Positions 39,677-48,645 of a stretch of 64,000 nucleotides of DNA are shown one piece after another. This stretch comes from Marinilactibacillus piezotolerans. Lineage in GTDB: Bacteria; Bacillota; Bacilli; Lactobacillales; Carnobacteriaceae_A. The notes beneath the pieces were generated by a model. It did not search any database. It worked only from the letters and a program-made list of their open reading frames with translations, and had not been told where the DNA came from. Within the stretch, counting starts at the first letter, position 1; each line of letters opens with the position of its first letter. The stretch spans positions 1 to 64,000 of the forward strand of contig NZ_FOSJ01000006.1 in NCBI RefSeq assembly GCF_900114235.1, in the 5' to 3' direction. Made by a program: the position numbers and the translations under genes.

Positions 39677-40759
39677 TTAGTACTCATCTTGAAGTTGTTC
39701 CATTTTCTGAGCTTGTTCCCAGAATACCAGCGCATCAATAATTTCATCCATTTTTCCCGCTAATATCTGATCAAGTTTCTGAATTGTCAAATTGATACGA
39801 TGATCCGTCACACGGCTTTGCGGGAAATTATAAGTGCGAATTCTTTCAGAACGATCTCCAGTACCAACTGCGGACTTACGTTCAGCATCAACTTCAGCCT
39901 GAGCTTCCTGAGTAATCTTATCATATATACGAGATTTCAAAACTTTCATTGCTTTCTCGCGGTTTTTTAACTGTGAACGTTCATCTTGCATAGCCACAAC
40001 TATCCCAGTTGGCTCATGGGTCAATCTCACAGCTGATGCAGTTTTGTTTACATGCTGCCCGCCCGCTCCACTTGCGTGATAAATATCGATACGAATATCA
40101 TTTTCAGCAATATCAATTTCTACATCTTCAGCTTCCGGCATTACTACCACTGTAGCAGTGGATGTATGAATACGTCCCTGAGATTCAGTCTGTGGTACAC
40201 GCTGTACTCGATGAGCTCCATTCTCAAATTTGAGTTTAGAATAAACGTTCTGTCCAGTAATCATTAATGTTACTTCTTTATATCCGCCTAATCCATTGGA
40301 ATTTGCATCTAGTATCTCCGTTTTCCATCCCTGCGAATCAGCGTAGCGCTGATACATTTCAAGTAGATCCGCAGCAAATAACTGTGCCTCATCCCCACCT
40401 GCTGCACCACGAATCTCCATGATAATATTTCGTTTATCATTTTCATCTTTGGGTAAGAGTAGAATTTTTAATTCATCTTCTAGTTTAGCTTTTTCAGTAA
40501 GCAGTTCTTCTCGCTCTTCCCTAGCCATTTCTTCCATATCCGCTTCTAAAGTCTCTTGAAGCAGCTCCTCTGTTTCTTTAATCCCTTCGTTCACTTCTTT
40601 GTACTTACGATAGATTCCAACGGTTTCTCTAAGTTCACCTTCTTCTTTACTTAATTTCATAAATCGGTCAGTATCATTAATAACAGCAGGGTCACTTAGT
40701 AACTCGTTTAACTCATCATATCGATTATCCACTTGTTCTAATCGGTCAAACATACTCAT
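39677..40759 (-). CDS. prfA: Peptide chain release factor 1 (PrfA)
   Basis: RF1 reads UAA and UAG stops and triggers peptide release. The catalytic GGQ is in [17 protein letters not shown], and the PCRF domain precedes it. Length 360 is standard. The ATG overlaps the tdk stop (ATGA, four bases) and its own stop is adjacent to prmC, so the three genes are read as one unit. An internal ATG two codons later is an alternative start with no effect on the domain. Confidence 0.98.
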   Translation of the reverse strand: MSMFDRLEQVDNRYDELNELLSDPAVINDTDRFMKLSKEEGELRETVGIYRKYKEVNEGIKETEELLQETLEADMEEMAREEREELLTEKAKLEDELKILLLPKDENDKRNIIMEIRGAAGGDEAQLFAADLLEMYQRYADSQGWKTEILDANSNGLGGYKEVTLMITGQNVYSKLKFENGAHRVQRVPQTESQGRIHTSTATVVVMPEAEDVEIDIAENDIRIDIYHASGAGGQHVNKTASAVRLTHEPTGIVVAMQDERSQLKNREKAMKVLKSRIYDKITQEAQAEVDAERKSAVGTGDRSERIRTYNFPQSRVTDHRINLTIQKLDQILAGKMDEIIDALVFWEQAQKMEQLQDEY

Positions 40760-41355
40760 TTATTTTCGCCTCTTTCTAAAGCACTTTTTCTCATTGAGTC
40801 ATAGTAGTGTTTCCGACAGACTGGATAATAGTCTTCGTTACCACCCACCATGATCTGATCTCCTGTGTAGACAGGTTTGCCATTATGCATTCTCATGTTC
40901 ATAGTTGCCTTTTTATGACAGAACCAGCAGATCGTTTTCATTTCTTCAATCTTATCAGCTAGTAACAATAAATATTTTGATCCCTCGAATAATTCATTCA
41001 TGAAATCATTCTTCAACCCAAAAGCCATTACCGGTATACCTAGTTGGTCTACAATTTCTGCCAATTGTAATACATGATCTTTTCTTAAGAACTGTGATTC
41101 ATCTATCAATACACAGTCGGGATGCTGATCCATTTTTTTTACAATTTCATATATATTCATTTCATCATCAATCGGTATAGCTTCACGTTTGAGTCCAATC
41201 CGACTAGAAATTTGTCCAACTGTATCTCGATCATCGATTGCACTTGTAAATAGAAGGACTGACTTATTCTGTTCCTCATAATTGTGTGCTACTTTTAAAA
41301 TTTCAATAGATTTTCCACTATTCATTGCTCCATATCTAAAATACAGTTGAGCCAC
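40756..41355 (-). CDS. tdk: Thymidine kinase
   Basis: The enzyme phosphorylates thymidine to dTMP for salvage. The P-loop [12 protein letters not shown] is near the N-terminus, and DESQFL carries the catalytic Glu. The zinc-binding lasso has CWFCHKKA and a later Cys and His in [10 protein letters not shown]. Length 199 is normal for the type II (human TK1-like) enzyme. It heads the tdk-prfA-prmC-tsaC unit and overlaps prfA by four bases. No glyA or rpmE neighbour is seen. Confidence 0.97.
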   Translation of the reverse strand: MAQLYFRYGAMNSGKSIEILKVAHNYEEQNKSVLLFTSAIDDRDTVGQISSRIGLKREAIPIDDEMNIYEIVKKMDQHPDCVLIDESQFLRKDHVLQLAEIVDQLGIPVMAFGLKNDFMNELFEGSKYLLLLADKIEEMKTICWFCHKKATMNMRMHNGKPVYTGDQIMVGGNEDYYPVCRKHYYDSMRKSALERGENK

Positions 41356-41583
41356 TTTATTATCCTACTTTCATTGTATTGTTGATTACCGTAAACACTT
41401 GCTTATAATAAACATGGTTATCCTTATAAATTATATGATAAGACTAGAGAAAGTACAAGGGAATGTATTAGTAAGACAAATAAATTACCAGGTTATCATC
41501 TCCATAATTAGTTCCATAAAAGTTTCTTGCAAATATATAGTTAGAATGTATTTTATAATAATTGTCTTCTTAAAACGAAATTA

Positions 41584-41611
41584 TTTACTTTGAAATATGT
41601 TAAACTATAAG
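41584..41611 (+). promoter_or_regulatory. Probable manA promoter
   Basis: TTTACT (41584-41589) and TATAAG (41606-41611) are 16 bases apart, 25 bases before the manA start codon. An AAGGAG ribosome binding site follows. Confidence 0.5.
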
Positions 41612-41635
41612 TACAAAAGTGTAAGGAGACTGATT

Positions 41636-42592
41636 ATGACGCAACCATTATTTTTAAAAGGTGTAATGCAGGAAAAAATCTGGGGTGGAACCAATTTGCG
41701 TGATTTTTTTGGTTACGACATTCCAAGCGAACATACTGGGGAGCTTTGGGCAATAAGTGCTCATAAAAATGGTCCAGCAGTTGTAGAATCTGGAAAGTAT
41801 GCCGGAAAAACATTAACTGAATTATGGGATCAGCACAGAGAGCTATTTGGAAATCAAAAAGGTGACGTTTTCCCTTTATTAACGAAAATATTAGATGCTA
41901 AAACCGAATTATCGGTTCAGGTTCATCCAGATGATGCTTATGGACTTAAACACGAAGGAGAACTGGGCAAGACTGAATGCTGGTACGTAATTGATGCCGA
42001 CAAAGATGCTCAGATCGTATTTGGACATCAAGCTAAAACTCGTGAAGAATTCATAGATATGGTCGAGCAAGAAAAATGGGAAGATTTACTACGATATGTA
42101 ACTGTTAAACCTGGCGACTTTTTCTACGTTCCTAGCGGTACGATCCATGCAATTGGTGGAGGAATCACTATTTTAGAAACACAACAATCCAGCGATACAA
42201 CATATAGAGTCTACGACTATGATAGAAAAGATGATGAAGGAAATACAAGACCATTGCATATCAAACAATCAGTTGATGTGACAACTATTCCACATGTAGA
42301 TCCGGATCTTTCTCAAACCACGGCAGAGCAAAAAGGTGCCCTGATTACTACACTAGTTGAAAATGAGTTTTTTACTGTTCAAGACTGGAAAATTTCTGGA
42401 GAATCTACTTTTAAATCATCTGGCTTATACACATTAGTTAGTGTTTTGGATGGTATGGGTACGCTAACTGTAGATTCTGAAACTTATACACTTAAAAAAG
42501 GGACACATTTTATCTTGCCTAACGGAATAGACAGTTGGACTTTCAACGGTGACTTTCATATTATCTCGTCAATTCCTGGTAAGGCTATTTAA
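41636..42592 (+). CDS. manA: Mannose-6-phosphate isomerase, class I
   Basis: ManA interconverts mannose-6-phosphate and fructose-6-phosphate. Zinc ligands of the cupin fold are seen in VQVHPDDAYG (Gln and His), GKTECWYVID (Glu) and SGTIHAIGGGITILE (His). Length 318 is that of the short Firmicute form. The ATG at 41636 has AAGGAG seven bases before; the frame opens 13 codons earlier without a ribosome binding site. The gene stands alone on the plus strand and converges on the ammonium transporter. Confidence 0.96.
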   Translation: MTQPLFLKGVMQEKIWGGTNLRDFFGYDIPSEHTGELWAISAHKNGPAVVESGKYAGKTLTELWDQHRELFGNQKGDVFPLLTKILDAKTELSVQVHPDDAYGLKHEGELGKTECWYVIDADKDAQIVFGHQAKTREEFIDMVEQEKWEDLLRYVTVKPGDFFYVPSGTIHAIGGGITILETQQSSDTTYRVYDYDRKDDEGNTRPLHIKQSVDVTTIPHVDPDLSQTTAEQKGALITTLVENEFFTVQDWKISGESTFKSSGLYTLVSVLDGMGTLTVDSETYTLKKGTHFILPNGIDSWTFNGDFHIISSIPGKAI

Positions 42593-42614
42593 TCCAATAA
42601 TCAAAATAGATATT

Positions 42615-42662
42615 AAAAATCCAAAGACAGCTTAGAATCTAAATCACTGTCTTTGGATTTTT
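42615..42662. terminator. Bidirectional terminator between manA and the ammonium transporter
   Basis: A 16-bp perfect stem AAAAATCCAAAGACAG/CTGTCTTTGGATTTTT (42615-42630 with 42647-42662) has A and T runs at its two ends and serves both convergent genes. Confidence 0.92.
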
Positions 42663-42695
42663 GTCGTTTTGTTTAACACTAACAATTAAATAGTA

Positions 42696-43940
42696 TTATC
42701 CTTTGTTAGGTACACTTTCTGTTGATGCAAAATCTGCGTAACTATTTGCTAACCCGTGCTCACTAACATCCATACCTGCTTCTTCTTCTTCAGTGCTTAC
42801 ACGTAATCCAATAGTTGATTGAATCAATTTGAAAACTAGTACCATTGAGACGGTTACCCAAAGAATAACTGCCAGTACCCCAAGAACTTGTATACCAAGC
42901 AACCCTAAACCACCGCCGTAAAGCACTCCTCCTTCTTGAGCAAAAACACCTACTAATATGGTCCCTAATCCTCCAGCAACACCATGAACAGCAAAAGCTC
43001 CTACTGGATCGTCTATCTTTAATTTTGTTTCAACAAAATCAAGTGCAGCTATCATACTAGCTGAAGAAAGTACCCCAATACCAACTGCTCCTATTGGTTC
43101 TACAACTGCACATCCGGCTGTAATACCTACTAGACCAGCGAGCGCTCCATTCATTGTTATTCCCACATCTGGTTTGCCTAATTTAATCCATGATATTCCC
43201 ATAGCAACCAGCGTTGCTGCTGCTGCTGATAAGTTTGTATTAAGTAAAATCAGGCCAATCAAGCTCAATGAATCCCCGTCAGAAGCTTCTAAAGTAGAAG
43301 CACCATTGAACCCGAACCAAGAGAACCATAGAATAAATACTCCTAATGCCGCTAGAACGACATTGTGACCCGGAATAATTTTCGCATTTCCATTCTTATC
43401 ATACTTTCCAGTTCTTGGACCTACAAATTTAGCACCTATAATAGCTGTAACACCGCCCACCATATGCACTGCTGTTGACCCAGCAAAATCCTGGAAGCCC
43501 AATTCTGATAACCAGCCACCGCCCCAGATCCAGTGTCCAGATATCGGATAGATTACGCCTGATAGAATAATCGTATACAGTAAGTACGAACTGAACTTAG
43601 TACGTTCAGCCATTGCTCCAGATACAATAGTCGCTGCTGTTGCACAAAATACTGTCTGGAACATTAAAAACACATATCCAGGAATAGAAGAGTCATAGTT
43701 ACCCGTAACAAAGAAATCCGGAGTCCCTACAATTCCTAGAATAGAAGGACCAAACATAATCCCAAATCCAATTACCCAGTAAAGTAGTGATCCTAAAACA
43801 AAATCCATAATATTTTTCATAATAATATTTCCAGCATTTTTAGCTCTAGTTAGTCCTGATTCAAGTATTGCAAAACCAGCCTGCATAAAAAATACGAGTA
43901 CAATTCCTAATAAAACCCAAAGTGTATCAGTAGCTGACAT
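42696..43940 (-). CDS. Ammonium transporter (Amt/MEP/Rh family)
   Basis: Eleven hydrophobic segments are expected and the sequence shows the family landmarks: FFMQAGFAILESGLTRAKNA at the start, the gate and pore segment with SGHWIWGGGWL, DFAGSTAVHMVGG with a pore-type His, and FGFNGAS. A second pore His is in VHGVAGGLGTILVG. Length 414 is normal. No glnK (PII) gene is next to it, unlike in many bacteria, where GlnK blocks the channel when nitrogen is plentiful. GGGGAG precedes the ATG. Confidence 0.96.
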   Translation of the reverse strand: MSATDTLWVLLGIVLVFFMQAGFAILESGLTRAKNAGNIIMKNIMDFVLGSLLYWVIGFGIMFGPSILGIVGTPDFFVTGNYDSSIPGYVFLMFQTVFCATAATIVSGAMAERTKFSSYLLYTIILSGVIYPISGHWIWGGGWLSELGFQDFAGSTAVHMVGGVTAIIGAKFVGPRTGKYDKNGNAKIIPGHNVVLAALGVFILWFSWFGFNGASTLEASDGDSLSLIGLILLNTNLSAAAATLVAMGISWIKLGKPDVGITMNGALAGLVGITAGCAVVEPIGAVGIGVLSSASMIAALDFVETKLKIDDPVGAFAVHGVAGGLGTILVGVFAQEGGVLYGGGLGLLGIQVLGVLAVILWVTVSMVLVFKLIQSTIGLRVSTEEEEAGMDVSEHGLANSYADFASTESVPNKG

Positions 43941-43971
43941 GTTCTTATCTCCCCTTATTTAAGATAGATCT

Positions 43972-44001
43972 ACTATACTTTTAAAGTGGTATACTTATCA
44001 A
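43972..44001 (-). promoter_or_regulatory. Probable promoter of the ammonium transporter
   Basis: The minus strand has TTGATA (complement of 43996-44001) and TATAGT (complement of 43972-43977), 18 bases apart, about 30 bases before the start codon. No GlnR or CodY box is clearly readable. Confidence 0.5.
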
Positions 44002-44128
44002 TAGAAGGGATACAATTCCATCATATATTAAGAAAATCCTCTTATAACATTAATTATATATAGTATTTGATGATTAATCGTTATATTATTTAATGTTCAC
44101 TTCTGTTATTGGTCTATACATTCATACA

Positions 44129-44166
44129 AAAAAACTGAAACCCTCAGACTATGAAGGTTTCAGTTT
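44129..44166 (-). terminator. Terminator of the tetR-ABC exporter unit
   Basis: An 11-bp stem AAACTGAAACC/GGTTTCAGTTT (44132-44142 with 44156-44166) is followed on the minus strand by a T run. It lies 35 bases after the second exporter gene. Confidence 0.85.
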
Positions 44167-44200
44167 CTTATAAAATCAAAATATTTGTATTATAAGTTAT

Positions 44201-46075
44201 TTAAGCAAAGGCTGTATTTTCTTCATAAGATGCAAACTGACTATTATATAAATCAGCATAGAAACCATTTTGATCCATTAGTTCATCATGGTTACCAGTT
44301 TCGATTACATCCCCTTCATTCATTACAATAATTTTATCTGCATCACGGATAGTTGACAGTCTATGTGCTACGACAAAACTTGTTCGATCTTCAAGTAAAT
44401 TATTCATTGCTTTTTGTATGAGTATTTCTGTTCTTGTATCTACAGATGACGTTGCTTCATCAAGAATCAACACTTCCGGATCTGCCAGGAAAGCCCGAGC
44501 AATCGTAATAAGTTGACGTTGTCCTTGAGAGATGTTTGTTCCTTCTTCATTCAAGATCGTATTATATCCTTCCGGTAGCCTCTGAACAAAGTCATCTACA
44601 TGCGCCGCTTTTGCCGCAGCTAAGATGTGGTCTCGATTTTTACCATATTGTTCACTACCATAGGCAATGTTATCCCAAATCGTTCCATTGAACAACCAAG
44701 TATCTTGTAGTACCATAGAAAATTTTGTTCTCAATTCAGGCTGTGGAATATCTCTAGTATCCACTCCTTCAAATCGAATACTTCCACCCTTGACGTCATA
44801 AAATCTTTCCAGTAGATTGATTAAGGTTGATTTACCAGCGCCAGTAGGACCTACTACTGCTATCATATTGCCCGGTTTAACAGTAAGATTAAAGTCAGTC
44901 ATTAATAATGGATCATCTGCTTCGTCTCCATAACCAAACTGGACATGTTCGAATTCTACTTTATAAGGAGAATTTTCTTTTGGTTTTAAGCCGGATACTG
45001 TTTCATGCATTTCTTCTTCATCTAATACTTCAAACACTCGTTCACAGGCTGCGATGGTTACCTGAATGGTATTTGCTAAATTGGCTATTTGACGAACTGG
45101 TTGTGAAAATTGATTTACATATTGGATAAATGCTTGGACATTACCTAAAGAAACCGTTCCATTCGCTACTCCAATACCACCGACCAATGCTACTCCAAAG
45201 TAACCTAAATCTCGAGAAAAGCTAACTAGAGGCATCATAATCCCAGCAAGAAATTGAGCTTTCATTGATGCTTCATTTAGTTTAGAACTTCTCTTATCAA
45301 ATTTAATGATTTCATCTTCTTCACGGTTATACGTTTTTACAACTGTATGTCCCGAATAAGTTTCTTCAACATGATCATTCACGTTTCCTAATTCTTTTTG
45401 CTGTCTTGAAAATTGTTTTTGTGATTTAGGTGCTACAAACCCTATTAGTAAAAAACTGATTGGAACGGTTACGATAGTTACTAAAGTTAAGCGAATATCG
45501 ATTGATAGCATTACGATCAATACTGTTACAAATTGAACTACACTGATAATAAATTGAGTCAAGGACTGCTGCAATGTATTAGCAATCTGGTCCATATCAT
45601 TAACTGCTCGAGAAAGGATATCACCAGTAGAATGCGTATCATAATATTTAATGGGTAGTGTAGCCATTTTTTCTTTTAATTCTTTTCTCATATCATATAC
45701 TGTTTTTTGGGCAATTCTTGCAGTAATAAACTGTTGAAAAAACTGAAAAACAGCTTGTGTAACATATACAATAGATACCACTAGAATAATATTTTTAATC
45801 ACATCAAAATCAATCGGGAATTGTTCAATAGTCTCACCGGCTTCTTGCATTGCTCGTCCTTCTTGAAGACCTCTGTATATCTCAGTAGTTGCACCTCCAA
45901 GAATTCTCGGTGCTTGTGTAGCCATTATTGTCGCAGCAATAGCTAAGATTAGTGTTGCTACCAATGCCCAAAATCTTGTAGACATATAACGAATTAATCT
46001 AAATACTGTACCCCAGAAATTATTCGCTTTTTTAGATCGGATATGTGCTACATTACTTCCACTTTCTTTAGCCAT
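44201..46075 (-). CDS. Heterodimeric ABC exporter, canonical half (EfrB/LmrD-like)
   Basis: A six-helix ABC exporter membrane domain (about 25-330) is followed by an ATPase domain with Walker A GPTGAGKSTL, Walker B VLILDEATSSVD with the catalytic Glu, and switch His in VAHRLST. The signature reads ISQGQRQ in place of LSGGQ. Heterodimeric exporters such as LmrCD, EfrAB, BmrCD and TM287/288 pair one full and one degenerate catalytic site, and this is the subunit with a complete Walker B and H-loop. The likely role is export of drugs or amphiphilic compounds. Its ATG shares a base with the partner's stop (TAATG). Confidence 0.92.
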   Translation of the reverse strand: MAKESGSNVAHIRSKKANNFWGTVFRLIRYMSTRFWALVATLILAIAATIMATQAPRILGGATTEIYRGLQEGRAMQEAGETIEQFPIDFDVIKNIILVVSIVYVTQAVFQFFQQFITARIAQKTVYDMRKELKEKMATLPIKYYDTHSTGDILSRAVNDMDQIANTLQQSLTQFIISVVQFVTVLIVMLSIDIRLTLVTIVTVPISFLLIGFVAPKSQKQFSRQQKELGNVNDHVEETYSGHTVVKTYNREEDEIIKFDKRSSKLNEASMKAQFLAGIMMPLVSFSRDLGYFGVALVGGIGVANGTVSLGNVQAFIQYVNQFSQPVRQIANLANTIQVTIAACERVFEVLDEEEMHETVSGLKPKENSPYKVEFEHVQFGYGDEADDPLLMTDFNLTVKPGNMIAVVGPTGAGKSTLINLLERFYDVKGGSIRFEGVDTRDIPQPELRTKFSMVLQDTWLFNGTIWDNIAYGSEQYGKNRDHILAAAKAAHVDDFVQRLPEGYNTILNEEGTNISQGQRQLITIARAFLADPEVLILDEATSSVDTRTEILIQKAMNNLLEDRTSFVVAHRLSTIRDADKIIVMNEGDVIETGNHDELMDQNGFYADLYNSQFASYEENTAFA

Positions 46076-47796
46076 TAAATATCCTCTCCTTTCAATTGAG
46101 ATTCCATAATTTCTTGATATATTGGATTATTCGTTTTTAATTCTTCATGAGTTCCTTGACCAACTATGGTTCCTTGATCTAAGACAATAATCTGATCTGC
46201 ATCAATAACTGTACTGATTCGTTGAGCAATGATTACAACTGCAGCGTCTTGAGTATCTGGTTTTAATGCTTCACGTAATCTTGCGTCTGTTTTAAAATCT
46301 AAAGCTGAGAATGAGTCATCAAACACTAAGATATCCGCTTTTGTCACCAAAGCTCTAGCAATACTCAATCTTTGTCTTTGTCCACCTGAGAAGTTTCCTC
46401 CTCCTTGTTCTACTCTAGAATCTAACCCTTTAGGCAATCCAGAAACAAAATCTTTACCTTGCGCAACTTCTAAAGCGTGCCAGATTTCTTCATCAGTAGC
46501 TTCCGGTTTACCATATTTCATATTTTCACGAATCGTTCCACTGAACAGTAATGCTTTCTGAGGAGCAAAACCAATCAGACGTCTCAGTTCTCCCTGTTCT
46601 ACATCTCTAACGTCAACACCATTAACTTTTATTTGGCCTCTTTCTACGTCATAGAGACGAGGAATCAAATTAGCTAAAGTTGTTTTACCTGATCCAGTTC
46701 CACCAATAATTGCTAATCTTTCACCTTTATTTAGTGTAAAGTCAATGTTTTCAAGGGCTGATTTCTCGGCACCATGGTATCTAAAACTGACATTATCAAA
46801 TCGTAATGATACATTTGACGTGTCTTTTAAATGTTTTGCTTGTTCAGGGTCTTCAATGGTATTTTGCGTATCCAAAACCTCTAATACACGTTCTGCTGAA
46901 ACTTGTCCCCGTGGTAAAAAGAATAGAACCATTGACACATTCATAACGCCAATTAGGATTTGCATAGCATAAGTCATGAACGCAACCATATTTCCTACTT
47001 GCATATCACCAGTGCTGACAAGTTGCGAACCAAACCAGATAATAAGAATATTTGTTACACTGACCGCCAGCACCATAGAAGGCATCATAAACGCCATGAC
47101 AGTATTAGCTTTAATAGAAGTTTGTGCAAAATCCCAGTTAGCTTCGTCAAATCGTTCTCTTTCATATTCGTCTTTATTAAAAGCACGAATGACTCGTATA
47201 CCAGTTAATCCTTCACGGAAAACTCTGTTAAGTCTATCTGTTTTTTTCTGCATTGATTTAAATAATGGACCTGAAAAATGTAAAATAAACCAAATCAAAG
47301 CAGCTAAAACGGGTATAGTAATAATAAAGACAAATGCTAATTGTGGTTCTCTAGTATAAGCCATTGTCCCAGCACCAATAATTAAAAGCGGTGATAGAGT
47401 CATTATTCTTAAAACCATCATCATAACAAATTGAATCTGCATAATGTCATTAGTCGATCTGGTAATTAATGTAGAAGTACCAAATTTATCTAATTCATCA
47501 TTTGTAAAGAAAATAACCATTCGATATATTTTCTTTCTTAATGTGTTCCCTAATCCCTGGGATTCTTTAGCAGCAAAGTAAACATTCAATAATGCTGATA
47601 ATATAGTCAGCAGAGTAAAACCTAGCATGTAGAATCCAGTTCTTATAATATAATCCACATTCCCCTCTGCAACCCCAAAATCTATGATGTTAGCAGTGAG
47701 TGTTGGCATGGCAAGCATGCCTGCTACTTGGACTGCCATGAATAAGACGGTTAGAAACACGCGCCAGGGATTCATAAATTTAGCTAATCTTGTCAT
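46075..47796 (-). CDS. Heterodimeric ABC exporter, degenerate half (EfrA/LmrC-like)
   Basis: The membrane domain (about 10-310) and ATPase domain are complete, with Walker A GGTGSGKTTL and a canonical signature FSGGQRQRLSIARAL. Two catalytic positions are changed: Walker B ends VFDDSFSALD with Asp in place of the catalytic Glu, and the switch motif is IIAQRIST with Gln in place of His. This makes the site formed with this Walker B non-hydrolytic, as in LmrC or BmrC. It is encoded directly before its partner and 28 bp after the TetR regulator, which very likely controls the pair. Confidence 0.92.
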   Translation of the reverse strand: MTRLAKFMNPWRVFLTVLFMAVQVAGMLAMPTLTANIIDFGVAEGNVDYIIRTGFYMLGFTLLTILSALLNVYFAAKESQGLGNTLRKKIYRMVIFFTNDELDKFGTSTLITRSTNDIMQIQFVMMMVLRIMTLSPLLIIGAGTMAYTREPQLAFVFIITIPVLAALIWFILHFSGPLFKSMQKKTDRLNRVFREGLTGIRVIRAFNKDEYERERFDEANWDFAQTSIKANTVMAFMMPSMVLAVSVTNILIIWFGSQLVSTGDMQVGNMVAFMTYAMQILIGVMNVSMVLFFLPRGQVSAERVLEVLDTQNTIEDPEQAKHLKDTSNVSLRFDNVSFRYHGAEKSALENIDFTLNKGERLAIIGGTGSGKTTLANLIPRLYDVERGQIKVNGVDVRDVEQGELRRLIGFAPQKALLFSGTIRENMKYGKPEATDEEIWHALEVAQGKDFVSGLPKGLDSRVEQGGGNFSGGQRQRLSIARALVTKADILVFDDSFSALDFKTDARLREALKPDTQDAAVVIIAQRISTVIDADQIIVLDQGTIVGQGTHEELKTNNPIYQEIMESQLKGEDI

Positions 47797-47824
47797 ACCT
47801 TATCCTCTTCTCTCTTATTCTTTT

Positions 47825-48454
47825 TTATTTCAAAACACCTTTTGTCATCCATTCTAAACGAGTTGAAAATAATTTTTGTGTTTCTTCAATAGATAATTCC
47901 TTCCAAAAACCTTCCATTATAGTATCGTCTAATATATTTAAAATATATCGTAAAATGTTAAAAAACTCTTGATCTGAGCATGCTTTAACTTGCTCTCTTT
48001 TAACAACATTTAAAATATCTTCTTTATTTAGAATCGCTTTTTTCTTCATAGAAGATGAAGGCATAAATGTATTGACTCCAGATTCTTGATTAATCTGATA
48101 GTTCATATGCAGGTACATATTTTCAAAAAAACCAAATTTTTCAGAATTCATAATATTTTGAATATATTTTTCTGCAAAAATCTGATACCCCCTATAAAAA
48201 TCCCCTTCTGCTTCTTTGAAACTATTGACCATCAGACGATGATAATTATATTTGAATTTCCCTATTAAAAAAAAATATAAATCTTTTTTATCTTCAAAAT
48301 ATTGATAAAAGCTTCCTCTAGAAATTTCTGCATTTTTTACAATATTAGAAATAGATGCTTCATTTAAAGATCTCTCAGTGAACTCTTTCATTGCACCAGC
48401 GATCAATCGCTGCTTTTTTTGTTCGGGTAAATTGAAAAATGTTTGTGTTGGCAA
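47825..48454 (-). CDS. TetR/AcrR family regulator of the adjacent ABC exporter
   Basis: The N-terminal helix-turn-helix (about 10-55, ISNIVKNAEISRGSFYQYFEDK) is the TetR type; the remaining 150 residues are helical and form the ligand-binding and dimer part. The start is TTG with AAGGAG eight bases upstream. Two identical 13-bp palindromes lie in its own promoter region (48499-48511 and 48537-48549), so it probably represses itself and the two exporter genes that follow in the same direction. The inducer is probably an exporter substrate, but its nature is not known. Confidence 0.9.
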   Translation of the reverse strand: MPTQTFFNLPEQKKQRLIAGAMKEFTERSLNEASISNIVKNAEISRGSFYQYFEDKKDLYFFLIGKFKYNYHRLMVNSFKEAEGDFYRGYQIFAEKYIQNIMNSEKFGFFENMYLHMNYQINQESGVNTFMPSSSMKKKAILNKEDILNVVKREQVKACSDQEFFNILRYILNILDDTIMEGFWKELSIEETQKLFSTRLEWMTKGVLK

Positions 48455-48498
48455 AATTTTCTCTCCTTAAGTCAGATTCATTTTCAATATTACGAATA

Positions 48499-48511
48499 TG
48501 ACACTGTGTCA
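48499..48511. promoter_or_regulatory. TetR operator, downstream copy
   Basis: Perfect palindrome TGACACTGTGTCA, extended to 15 bp by flanking A/T. It lies between the -10 box and the start codon of the tetR gene, 38 bp centre-to-centre from the second copy. Confidence 0.8.
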
Positions 48512-48528
48512 TGGAACATACTTTTAAT

Positions 48529-48557
48529 ATTATATGTGACACTGTGTCATAAATCAA
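48529..48557 (-). promoter_or_regulatory. Promoter of the tetR-ABC exporter unit
   Basis: On the minus strand TTGATT (complement of 48552-48557) and TATAAT (complement of 48529-48534) are exactly 17 bases apart, and the spacer holds one operator. This is a near-consensus promoter with a repressor site between its boxes. Confidence 0.8.
48537..48549. promoter_or_regulatory. TetR operator within the promoter spacer
   Basis: An identical second copy of TGACACTGTGTCA placed between the -35 and -10 boxes. Binding here would block RNA polymerase directly. Confidence 0.82.
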
Positions 48558-48605
48558 GTTAAAAAGATTCATTTTCAACTTTTTTTCATTGAACAACCGA
48601 AAATA

Positions 48606-48633
48606 AAAAAAGGCCTTATTTAATAAGACCTTA
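48606..48633 (-). terminator. Terminator after the AI-2E family transporter
   Basis: A stem AAGGCCTTAT/AAGACCTT with one G-T pair is followed on the minus strand by seven or more T. It lies 13 bases after the stop codon. Confidence 0.75.
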
Positions 48634-48645
48634 TACAGCAATAAA

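Noticed and set aside
41399-41593. Open frame of 64 codons on the plus strand before manA
   Set aside because: It has no ribosome binding site, is made of A+T-rich hydrophobic codons and covers the divergent promoter region of tdk and manA.
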